DNA of 64,000 nucleotides from an uncultured Lachnospiraceae bacterium (GTDB lineage: Bacteria; Bacillota; Clostridia; Lachnospirales; Lachnospiraceae). Of this stretch, positions 8,664-15,985 are shown one piece after another; position 1 is the stretch's first letter; every line of letters starts with the position of its first letter. The notes under the pieces were generated by a model. It was not told the DNA's origin. It worked only from the letters and a program-made list of their open reading frames with translations, and did not search any database. Location: assembly GCA_934352055.1 (NCBI GenBank), contig CAKRJY010000007.1, positions 1 to 64,000 of the forward strand, in the 5' to 3' direction. The translations under genes were made by a program, and so were the position numbers.

Positions 8664-11276
8664 TTATTCCATATATGCCGAACTCTTCATGATTGTATTC
8701 AACATTCTCTTCGCACAGGCCTGCAGATCTCTAAGTGTGATTGGGCAGACTACATCGCCATCTTTCGCACCTACCGAAGCAATAATCTCATCCACATCCT
8801 CCTGTTTTCCAGGCATCGTCAGATCATTTCCTGCCTTGATACATCCTGCTGCACTGGAGCATCCGTACTTGAATTCCATTCCCTGATTCATCTCCATACC
8901 GCCGGTTGTCCCCCAGTCTGTCATAACGATTCCGTCAAATCCCCATTCATTTCTCGTAATGGCTGTCAGCAAATCTTTATTATTGGCAGAATGGATTCCG
9001 TTGATGAGATTGTAGGATGTCATAATGGACATCGGTTTTGCTTCTTTGACTGCAATCTCGAATCCCTTCAGATAAATCTCACGAGCCGCTCTCTCACTGA
9101 CGTGTGCATTCGTGTGCATTCTATTATCTTCCTGATTATTCAGTGCAAAATGTTTGATAGTTGTGCCAACTCCGGCATGCTGCTGTACGCCCAATGTATC
9201 TGCTGCCGCACATTTCCCTGCAACAAGCGGATCCTCGGAATAATATTCGAAGTTACGTCCGCACAGCGGATTTCTGTGAATATTCATCCCCGGTGCCAGC
9301 CACAGTGTCACACCAAACTCTTCCATCTCTTCTCCGACAATGTCTCCGCATTCTTTGATTGCATCCACATCCCATGTCTGGGCAAGCAGTGTGGCAATCG
9401 GGATTGCAGTACAGTACTGATAATAGTCAATGGCACCTTCCGGAATCTCCGGCTTTGGTGAACCGGCCATAAGTAAGTCCATTCCCGGAATCGGTGCATC
9501 ACTTGTTCCCGGAATCACATTTCCTTCTGCATCTGCCTTGAAATGCTTCGACAGTCGAAGTCCTGCCGGTCCATCCGCCAGTGCCAGATTACGGATGTCA
9601 CGATCTTCAATCATCAGGGAAGTTGTGTCTCCCGCCGCCCCCGGTACAACTGCAGATGCATTTCCGATGATTGCGGTATCTCCGCCCATCTGTCCTCTGG
9701 AGGTACCGACACATAATTCTGCCATCTCCTGGATGGTAAGCTGACCAACCAGATCATCTAAGGACGCCTGTCCTGACATGACATCCTGCATCGTAATCTT
9801 TTTATCTGAAGTGTTTGCAGCAATCTCTGCATTCGTTTCCTCATATGTCACAGTTGTTGTTTTGATATCAGAGGAAGCAATGTAGAGTTTACAAGCCTGC
9901 ACTTTTTCAGTCTCTTCCTCTGCATAACCATAAGGTGTCACATCTGCTGATGATAACTCATTCATTTCACAGTCTAATACAAGGCGATTTGACAGAACTT
10001 CTGTCACAGCCTCCTGTTCCAACACAACTACGGCTGTAACCTTCGTTGCTCTGGAATTCACACCAACTCTGACATAATAGCTTCCCGCTTCCAATACATA
10101 AGAGGCTCTCTGTGCATCATAAGATGCCATGCATTCCACCGGATAAGTGATAATAAGCTCTTCACTCTCGCCCGGAGCCAGTTCCTTCGTCTTCGCATAG
10201 GCTGCCAGTTCCTGATACGGCTTTTCCAGTTTTCCTGCCGGAGCGGAATAATATACCTGCACTACTTCTTTTCCGCTGTATGTAGCGCCGGTATTTGTCA
10301 CACGTACCTTTACGGAAATCTGTTTCGCATCTGCAGTCACTTCTTCTGTCTTTACATCAAATGTTGTATAGGATTTTCCATAGCCAAACGGATACGCCGG
10401 AGTCACATCAAAGGTATCGAAATAGCGATATCCGACATAGATTCCCTCTTCATAATATTCGTCATGGATATCTCCGTTCATATAGCTGAATGACTTCGCA
10501 TTCGGATAATCCTCATAGTTTTCTGCCCATGTTGTTGTCAGATGACCGCTTGGCGTCACTTTACCTGTCAGCACATCTGCGAGCGCATCTCCTCCAATAT
10601 TGCCCGCCTGACTCATTAGCAGGATTGCACCGATGCCTTCCTGTGCACGTAAGAATTTTGTATCAATAACGCCGCCTACATTCAACACTACAATCAGATT
10701 CCCGTAGGCGTTGGCAAGATTTGCAATTGCAGTTTTTTCTGTATCACTCAGCTCATAATCTCCTGCCCCCGGAGTTCTGTCTTTTCCCTCTCCGGAATTA
10801 CGGGAGAGCACGTAAATGGCAAGATCTGCCTTCATCGCATCGATTTCTTTCTGACTTACACCGGAAATTGCCGGTTCCACAAATGGATCAGTTAATATTT
10901 TCATCACAGCAGCCATTCCTTTTGCTGCCATCTCCTGCTGAAGTTCTCCAAAATATCCCATTCTGGCAGTCTCTACCTGTGTATCATATGTATCCATCCA
11001 TGCTTTCGTCGTCAGACTGAAGCCTGCATCTTCCAGTCCCTGTTCCACGTTCACCACAAAGCGGCTGTTGACATCTCCCGAACCGGTTCCACCTTTGATG
11101 GTCCTTCTTGCCCCGTTGCCGAAGAGAGCAATTGTTTTGACGGATTTGTCAATCGGAAGTGCTCCCTTGTTTTCCAATAATACCATTCCCTGAGACGCCA
11201 CCTTTCTGGCACGTTCCATGTTTCTCTTTTCACGGGAACTGATTTCTGAATTTCTTGCTGCAAATAATTTTGGCAT
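8664..11276 (-). CDS. Glycoside hydrolase family 3 (beta-glucosidase type) with inverted domain order
   Basis: 870 residues. The usual GH3 order is reversed: the alpha/beta sandwich (GH3_C; RKVASQGMVLLENKGALP at about 26-43) comes first, then an Fn3-like domain (about 320-420), and last the catalytic TIM barrel (about 500-870) with KHFALNNQE and the nucleophile Asp787 in IVMTDWG. This permutation is known from beta-glucosidases of Butyrivibrio and Ruminococcus. No signal peptide. It is the first gene of an operon with the isomerase-like and GH2 genes, starting after an AGGAGGATGATATC-type ribosome site. Probably removes beta-linked glucose (or xylose) from plant glycosides; specificity not readable. 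Confidence 0.92.
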   Translation of the reverse strand: MPKLFAARNSEISSREKRNMERARKVASQGMVLLENKGALPIDKSVKTIALFGNGARRTIKGGTGSGDVNSRFVVNVEQGLEDAGFSLTTKAWMDTYDTQVETARMGYFGELQQEMAAKGMAAVMKILTDPFVEPAISGVSQKEIDAMKADLAIYVLSRNSGEGKDRTPGAGDYELSDTEKTAIANLANAYGNLIVVLNVGGVIDTKFLRAQEGIGAILLMSQAGNIGGDALADVLTGKVTPSGHLTTTWAENYEDYPNAKSFSYMNGDIHDEYYEEGIYVGYRYFDTFDVTPAYPFGYGKSYTTFDVKTEEVTADAKQISVKVRVTNTGATYSGKEVVQVYYSAPAGKLEKPYQELAAYAKTKELAPGESEELIITYPVECMASYDAQRASYVLEAGSYYVRVGVNSRATKVTAVVVLEQEAVTEVLSNRLVLDCEMNELSSADVTPYGYAEEETEKVQACKLYIASSDIKTTTVTYEETNAEIAANTSDKKITMQDVMSGQASLDDLVGQLTIQEMAELCVGTSRGQMGGDTAIIGNASAVVPGAAGDTTSLMIEDRDIRNLALADGPAGLRLSKHFKADAEGNVIPGTSDAPIPGMDLLMAGSPKPEIPEGAIDYYQYCTAIPIATLLAQTWDVDAIKECGDIVGEEMEEFGVTLWLAPGMNIHRNPLCGRNFEYYSEDPLVAGKCAAADTLGVQQHAGVGTTIKHFALNNQEDNRMHTNAHVSERAAREIYLKGFEIAVKEAKPMSIMTSYNLINGIHSANNKDLLTAITRNEWGFDGIVMTDWGTTGGMEMNQGMEFKYGCSSAAGCIKAGNDLTMPGKQEDVDEIIASVGAKDGDVVCPITLRDLQACAKRMLNTIMKSSAYME

Positions 11277-11366
11277 GATATCATCCTCCTCGCTTTTTCA
11301 TTTCAACTATGCTGCCCTTTATAACTTTCCTGTTTTCAAGTATAGAATATCTCAAAGTACTTTTTC

Positions 11367-12797
11367 TCACGAATAAGAATTCACGTTTTTGTTAGTATTT
11401 TCATTATCTTCTTCCGTTTTTGAACATGCATTGCTTTTTAGGGCATGCCTGACTCCAATCTCTGACTTCAATTTCCGGTACTGCCGCAACGCAAGTGCCC
11501 CCGCCAGTAAACTTGCTGTTATATCTGCTGTCAAATGCGCACAGATATTACCAGTTACACCAAAGAAATGATTCATGATGTAGAGAAGCGGTATCAAGAA
11601 TATCCCCTGTCTCAGCAAACTGGTAAAAGTCGCAACTTTAGCATTACCACTTGCCTGCAGAAAATTACTGCAAATATAATAAAGTCCCAGAAACGGTCCG
11701 GAAAGGACGAGCAGACGAATCATCTTCTGACCAAGTTCCAATGCCTGCGGTTCTTTTAAGAACAGTGATATCGCTGTTTTGCTTCCAATAAAACAAGTAA
11801 CACTGACAACCAATCCAATTCCAATTGTCAGAATCGCTATTTTTTTTATAATTTCTTTTAGTCTGTCTAAGTCTTCTGCTCCATAACTGTATGCCATCAG
11901 CGGCTGGATTCCCATGGTCAGTCCCATCTGCAGCATGCTGATCATCATCGTTGATTTTCCCGCCGCAGCCATCGCCGCCACCGCTATCGTACCATATTGT
12001 ACGAGCAACTGATTCGCAAATGCTCCCGCAAATCCAACCAGAGTGCTGCTTACCAGATTTGGCAGACCGATTGCAAGAATCTTCATAATCCTCCACGGCT
12101 TCTGCATTGCAAATTTCGGATGGATGCGCAAACTGCTTTTTCCCTTTCTAAAGTAGATAATCAGATAGACTGCTGCTAGAGCATTTCCAATTACAGTTGC
12201 TATCGCAGCACCTCCCACGCCTAGCTTTAGAACCAGGATAAAAATTGGATCCAGAATGATATTGGTTATTGTAGAAAGCAGGCTGCTAAACATGGCCTGT
12301 TTGACTGCCCCCTCGGCTCTTAAGATGTTCCCCCCTGCTGATGCAAAAATCATAATCGGTGCACCCATCGCCAAAACAGTCAGATACACGGACGCATAGG
12401 GACGCATCTCTGCATTGGATCCTAGAAATGTAAGAAGAGGCTCACGCAGTAACAACACAACGCCACCAAAGATTACGCCAAAACAGATACCTCCCCAACA
12501 GCAGAGGCTTGAATACAGATGTACTTCCTCTGTATTCTTTTCCCCTAGTGTCTTGGCAATGAGTGCACAGGCTCCGCCGCCCAGCATACTGCCAATTGCC
12601 ATCATAATAGAAAACACCGGTCCAACAAGAGAAACCGCTGCAACCTGCACTGTATCGCCTGTCCGTCCCACAAAATACATATCCGCCATATTGTACAGAA
12701 TCATGACAACCATTGTAACCATGGCAGGCAACGCCATCGTAAAGATTGCATTCCAGACAGATTTTGATTCAAATAATTCCTGTTGCTTTTCAGTCAT
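11367..12797 (-). CDS. MATE-family multidrug/Na+ antiporter
   Basis: 476 residues, about twelve hydrophobic segments, beginning MTEKQQELFESKSVWNAI followed by the MATE signature ALPAMVTMVVMILYNMAD and YFVGRTGD. The frame is open 13 codons further upstream, but ATG at 12797 follows GGAAAGGAAG. Expected to export cationic or phenolic compounds by Na+ or H+ antiport. It is divergent from a TetR regulator with a palindromic operator between them, and is surrounded by glycosidases, so it may expel toxic aglycones released inside the cell (inference). Confidence 0.92.
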   Translation of the reverse strand: MTEKQQELFESKSVWNAIFTMALPAMVTMVVMILYNMADMYFVGRTGDTVQVAAVSLVGPVFSIMMAIGSMLGGGACALIAKTLGEKNTEEVHLYSSLCCWGGICFGVIFGGVVLLLREPLLTFLGSNAEMRPYASVYLTVLAMGAPIMIFASAGGNILRAEGAVKQAMFSSLLSTITNIILDPIFILVLKLGVGGAAIATVIGNALAAVYLIIYFRKGKSSLRIHPKFAMQKPWRIMKILAIGLPNLVSSTLVGFAGAFANQLLVQYGTIAVAAMAAAGKSTMMISMLQMGLTMGIQPLMAYSYGAEDLDRLKEIIKKIAILTIGIGLVVSVTCFIGSKTAISLFLKEPQALELGQKMIRLLVLSGPFLGLYYICSNFLQASGNAKVATFTSLLRQGIFLIPLLYIMNHFFGVTGNICAHLTADITASLLAGALALRQYRKLKSEIGVRHALKSNACSKTEEDNENTNKNVNSYS

Positions 12798-12825
12798 ATG
12801 AATTGCTTCCTTTCCTAAGTTCAAG

Positions 12826-12847
12826 ATAATCAACATATATTGATTAT
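12826..12847. promoter_or_regulatory. Palindromic operator between MATE and TetR genes
   Basis: A perfect inverted repeat, ATAATCAA-CATATA-TTGATTAT, lies 29 bp upstream of the MATE start codon, in the divergent spacer shared with the tetR-like gene. Size and symmetry fit a TetR-family dimer site. Confidence 0.6.
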
Positions 12848-12940
12848 TTTTACTTTCCTTATTATAATACAGTTAAAGATACCAAAACAATCATCAATAA
12901 ACCCACAATTGTTGCTTATCTTTGCAAGGAGGAAATGTAT

Positions 12941-13498
12941 ATGAACCTAAAAGATGCACGCGTTCAAAAAACAAGAAACAACATACAGCAGGTATTTTTC
13001 GAACTGTTAAAGGAAAAACCTGTTTCAAGAATTACGGTAAGCGAGATCTGTCAGCAATGTCATATCAATCGTTCCACCTTTTACAAACACTATGCAGATC
13101 CTTATGATTTGCTAGAAAAAACAGAAGAATCCTTTCTCACACATTTGGAGAAAGGATTCGAAAATAGATGGCACAATGACTTTGACCTCTGGATGACTGA
13201 TATATTAACTTACATGAAGGAAAACCGGGATATCTATCACGTACTTGGTTCTGCAAACGGAGATCCCGCACTATCACTAAAGATATTTTTTAAAATATAT
13301 CACATGTTTTTTCCTGATTTTCGCTCCCGATTCCCACAATTATCCGAAGCGGAGGTAAACATGCTCTTTCAATACTTTACGCAAGGATGTAGCGGTGTCC
13401 TCAGTTACTGGGAACAGGCCGGAATGAAAGAAAGCATTCCTGATGTAATCCGCATTATGAAAAAGGCAACGAATGGGATCCGTGATGCGTTTTCGTAA
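12941..13498 (+). CDS. TetR/AcrR-family transcriptional regulator
   Basis: 185 residues. The N-terminal helix-turn-helix (RITVSEICQQCHINRSTFYKHYADPYDLLE, about 28-57) is typical of TetR proteins. The C-terminal ligand domain is unassigned but resembles the TetR C-terminal type ending in ISVMxKATNGIRD. ATG at 12941 is preferred because AGGAGG sits 8 bases before it; the ATG two codons upstream would be only three bases from it. It is divergent from the MATE exporter and probably represses it. Its 3' end overlaps the open frame of the neighbouring GH78 relic, a sign that the relic is not a functional gene. Confidence 0.88.
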   Translation: MNLKDARVQKTRNNIQQVFFELLKEKPVSRITVSEICQQCHINRSTFYKHYADPYDLLEKTEESFLTHLEKGFENRWHNDFDLWMTDILTYMKENRDIYHVLGSANGDPALSLKIFFKIYHMFFPDFRSRFPQLSEAEVNMLFQYFTQGCSGVLSYWEQAGMKESIPDVIRIMKKATNGIRDAFS

Positions 13499-13995
13499 AC
13501 TGATGTACTCCCGGCGCAAGTTCATGTCTCTCCCCATTCGGTAGCACTACTTCTGCCACCGTGTTCACCGGAATAACAAACTCGAACGTAATCTTATTAC
13601 CCTCGTATTTCCATCCGCTCTCAATTCTTCCGACCGGAGAATCATACACTGCCTTTGCATGTGATAATTCCTTGCAAGTAGTTGGTTTTATTGTGATTTT
13701 TCTGCCTTCCTGCTGAATTCCACATACGCCACCGAGCAACCATCCTGTAATCGCACCATAGGAGTAATGATTCAGAGATTCGCTAGGTTTTCCTTCTTCA
13801 TTGATACCATCCCATGTTTCCCAGATTGTCGTGGCACCCTTCTTGACTGCGTAGAGCCATCCTGGTGCAGACTTCTGAAGAAGAAGCTTGAATGCAGTAT
13901 CTTCATATTTCGTCCAGTGTCTCTCCATGAGTCAGAACAATCGTTTCACCGTCTTTACCAAATACAGTAAATTCCACATATCCGGCAAGAATAAT
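13455..13995 (-). pseudogene. Remnant of a second GH78 alpha-L-rhamnosidase with internal and 5' deletions
   Basis: Two pieces of one GH78 gene survive. The frame 13455-13928 encodes the C-terminal part of the catalytic domain and the end domain (KKGATTIWETWDG, ESLNHYSYGAITGWL, like the intact gene at 405). Just upstream, in another frame, minus-strand DNA from about 13995 to 13900 encodes GYVEFTVFGKDGETIVLTHG and ETLDE, the beta-sandwich motif that lies some 400 residues before the C-terminal piece in the intact relative. Most of the catalytic barrel is therefore missing, with a frameshift at the join near 13905-13915. The 5' end is cut by mobilization and intron debris. No start signal is visible. 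Confidence 0.85.
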
Positions 13996-14059
13996 CAAAT
14001 GTGGCTTGCGGGTGCTTAACTGTGCCTGCTGCCACACCCACTATGAACGGAGCTTTTCT

Positions 14060-14221
14060 ATGAGCAATCAACACAAACATCCAACTATAAGTTTTAGAAT
14101 CAGCGATGCTGAACGCAAGCAAATCGAAGCCCGTATCCTTGCCAGCGGCATGATGAAGAAAGATTACTTTGTCCGTTCCTGCATCTATAACCGCATCTGC
14201 GTTGTTGGCAAGAAAGAAACC
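14060..14221 (+). pseudogene. 5' fragment of a plasmid/ICE mobilization accessory gene (MobC-like)
   Basis: The plus-strand frame reads MSNQHKHPTISFRISDAERK and QIEARILASGMMKKDYFVRS, the N-terminal ribbon-helix-helix-like part of small mobilization proteins carried by Firmicute conjugative elements. After the residues GKKETI the frame runs into DNA that, on the other strand, is group II intron reverse transcriptase, and stops at 14239. The junction is near 14221. Only about half of a normal gene of this kind remains. It marks a conjugative or mobilizable element that once inserted here and broke the second GH78 gene. Confidence 0.7.
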
Positions 14222-14796
14222 ATATGGCTTGCTGTATAAATCGGTCTGTTACTGTTGGTACTCCTAGGTTTCTGACACCACCGTCTGATTTCGGTATCTC
14301 CACTCTTCGTACTGGTTGAGGCTTGTACTTTCTCGTCCTCAACTGTTTCTTGATGTTTTCGCCGTTCTTTTCAAGGTGTTCTTTAAGGTCTGTGTACTTC
14401 ATTCCGTCCACACCCTCCGCACCTTTGCTCCATTTCCATTACAGAAACTTCTTCACTACTATGGGCTCGGCTGACTTCTCACAGTTCGTTGTTACAAGGC
14501 TAATGAAACCTCTGTGAGACCTCCACGCTTAAGGTGCACACTCTTTCTCTCCATGTATCCGCCGCATTTACTCTTCTCCTACAAAAGTGATAGTTATTAG
14601 ACTTCGTTGTCTTTCGCCAACTCATCTCTCGGAGCCTAGCCTCATATGCGATTTCTGTCCGTCGGATCAGAGATTTGCCTACAGCTTCCTTCAGATTCCA
14701 TCTCACGATGGACACCCTTGCCTTCGGCTATATCCTTCCCACTACCGGGCGGATTCGGGACTTTAACCCGTTAGAAATGTGCGCCGCTAGGCGCAC
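14221..14796 (-). mobile_element. Degenerate group II intron (class IIC-like) with a reverse transcriptase fragment
   Basis: The intron starts at 14796 with GTGCGCC (minus strand), directly after the terminator of the hydrolase gene, and its first 130 bases match the intron at the left edge of the window. The maturase frame survives as 14411-14222: VDGMKYTDLKEHLEKNGENI, then RRVEIPKSDGGVRNLGVPTV and TDRFIQQAI. This is the N-terminal reverse transcriptase finger. It ends abruptly at about 14221 where the mobilization fragment begins. Its N-terminal start also looks frameshifted around 14425-14440. The catalytic RT motif YxDD, the maturase domain and the 3' ribozyme domains are absent, so it cannot move by itself. 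Confidence 0.8.
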
Positions 14797-14802
14797 CATG
14801 AA

Positions 14803-14849
14803 AAAAGTGTATCGAAACGTTTTTTTCCCTCGCGTTTCGATACACTTTT
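14803..14849 (-). terminator. Terminator of the 14850-15866 hydrolase gene, target of intron insertion
   Basis: A perfect 17-bp stem (AAAAGTGTATCGAAACG at 14803-14819 with its complement at 14833-14849) is followed on the minus strand by a T-run, then CATG and the intron start at 14796. The bases before both intron copies are TTCATG and TTCGTG, a likely shared exon-binding word. Confidence 0.9.
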
Positions 14850-15866
14850 CTATTTGTTATCTTCTATCTCATTGTCTTCTTTTACATTCTCCTGCCAAAA
14901 TTCTACGGCTTCGCAAATCCAGTTTTCTGCTCCGGTTCCTAACCCAAGGCCAATACCATGTGGCAGTGCAAAAAATCGACGATAGCAGTACTTAACGTGA
15001 TGTTTTTCCAATGCATCAACCAAAACCTCTGCATGGTGCGATGCTGGAACTAAAACATCTCTGCCACCAGAAAACATATATGTAGGTGTATAATCATCCG
15101 TCACCTGCTTCTGTACGCAAAGAGAATCTCTTTTTTCACGAGTACAGGAACGCCCAAACATATAGATAAATCCACGCTCTGAAAGCCATACACCCATGAT
15201 TCCTTTCCATATATTCCAATATGGATGATCCAGCCAATGCTGCATATTTGTCCAAGGATATCCCAGCATAATCGTTGCCGGTCTGCGCGTGCCATACTGC
15301 TCATAACCATGATTATGGCTGGCATAAATACCAGCTAAATTTCCTCCTGCAGAAAATCCGCAAAGTGCATATCCTTCCGGGTCAATGTTATATTCTTCCT
15401 GATGTTCCTCAATATGCTTGATTGCACGCGATACATCTTCCATCGGTGCATACGGTGTACAATTAAAACCGGTACGATATTCCAAAACAAAGACGGTATA
15501 GCCCATCTCGTTAAACCTTGCAGCAATTGGATACCCTTCTTCTTTGGTCACACAATGTGCATATCCTCCGCCAGGTAAAATCAAAACATACTTCGTACGC
15601 TCTCCTGTATCGTTTGGAAATACACTAAGACGTACGGTTCCTAAATCCTTATCCTCATAAATCTCATCCAGCGAATACACAGGAAGCTGTCGGAATCGTC
15701 CCTCCGATGTCAACTGTTTGATACGCATTTTCCCGTATTTCACACCATTGCAAAAATGCTTTACGATATACATGCGAATCACAGAATAGCATGTTTGTAC
15801 AAGTGTCAAAAACAGGTAAATCACAAACACATTATAAAAAATCTCTCCCCAGTTGTTTCCAGGCAT
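14850..15866 (-). CDS. Membrane-anchored alpha/beta hydrolase (esterase)
   Basis: 338 residues. One hydrophobic segment near the N-terminus (about 10-33) should anchor it. The hydrolase domain has LPGGGYAHCV (oxyanion hole), the nucleophile elbow CGFSAGGNLAG, an acidic residue near SGGRDVLVPA and a late His in ALPHGIGLG. Related to acetyl-xylan or sugar-ester esterases of the BD-FAE type by motif. GGGAGAAAAGAACT precedes the ATG. It is transcribed alone and ends in a strong terminator that carries a group II intron. It may act on acylated plant sugars; substrate unknown. Confidence 0.85.
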   Translation of the reverse strand: MPGNNWGEIFYNVFVIYLFLTLVQTCYSVIRMYIVKHFCNGVKYGKMRIKQLTSEGRFRQLPVYSLDEIYEDKDLGTVRLSVFPNDTGERTKYVLILPGGGYAHCVTKEEGYPIAARFNEMGYTVFVLEYRTGFNCTPYAPMEDVSRAIKHIEEHQEEYNIDPEGYALCGFSAGGNLAGIYASHNHGYEQYGTRRPATIMLGYPWTNMQHWLDHPYWNIWKGIMGVWLSERGFIYMFGRSCTREKRDSLCVQKQVTDDYTPTYMFSGGRDVLVPASHHAEVLVDALEKHHVKYCYRRFFALPHGIGLGLGTGAENWICEAVEFWQENVKEDNEIEDNK

Positions 15867-15939
15867 AGTTCTTTTCTCCCTTTATAAAATGTCGCATAAT
15901 GTCCGTGTATTATACCACATTTTTCCATAGAAAGAAAGA

Positions 15940-15960
15940 GCAGGCACTTTGCGTGCCTGC
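15940..15960 (-). terminator. Terminator of the hypB - oxidoreductase operon
   Basis: The stem GCAGGCAC/GTGCCTGC with a five-base loop lies 25 bp beyond the oxidoreductase stop. A T-rich tract (CTTTCTTTCT) follows on the minus strand. Confidence 0.75.
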
Positions 15961-15985
15961 CCCTTACGTTTATATGGTCTTTCTT

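Noticed and set aside
13455..13928. Functional small GH78-like gene
   Set aside because: It lacks most of the catalytic domain and has no initiation signal; the missing upstream domain is found just before it in another frame, which marks a deletion relic.
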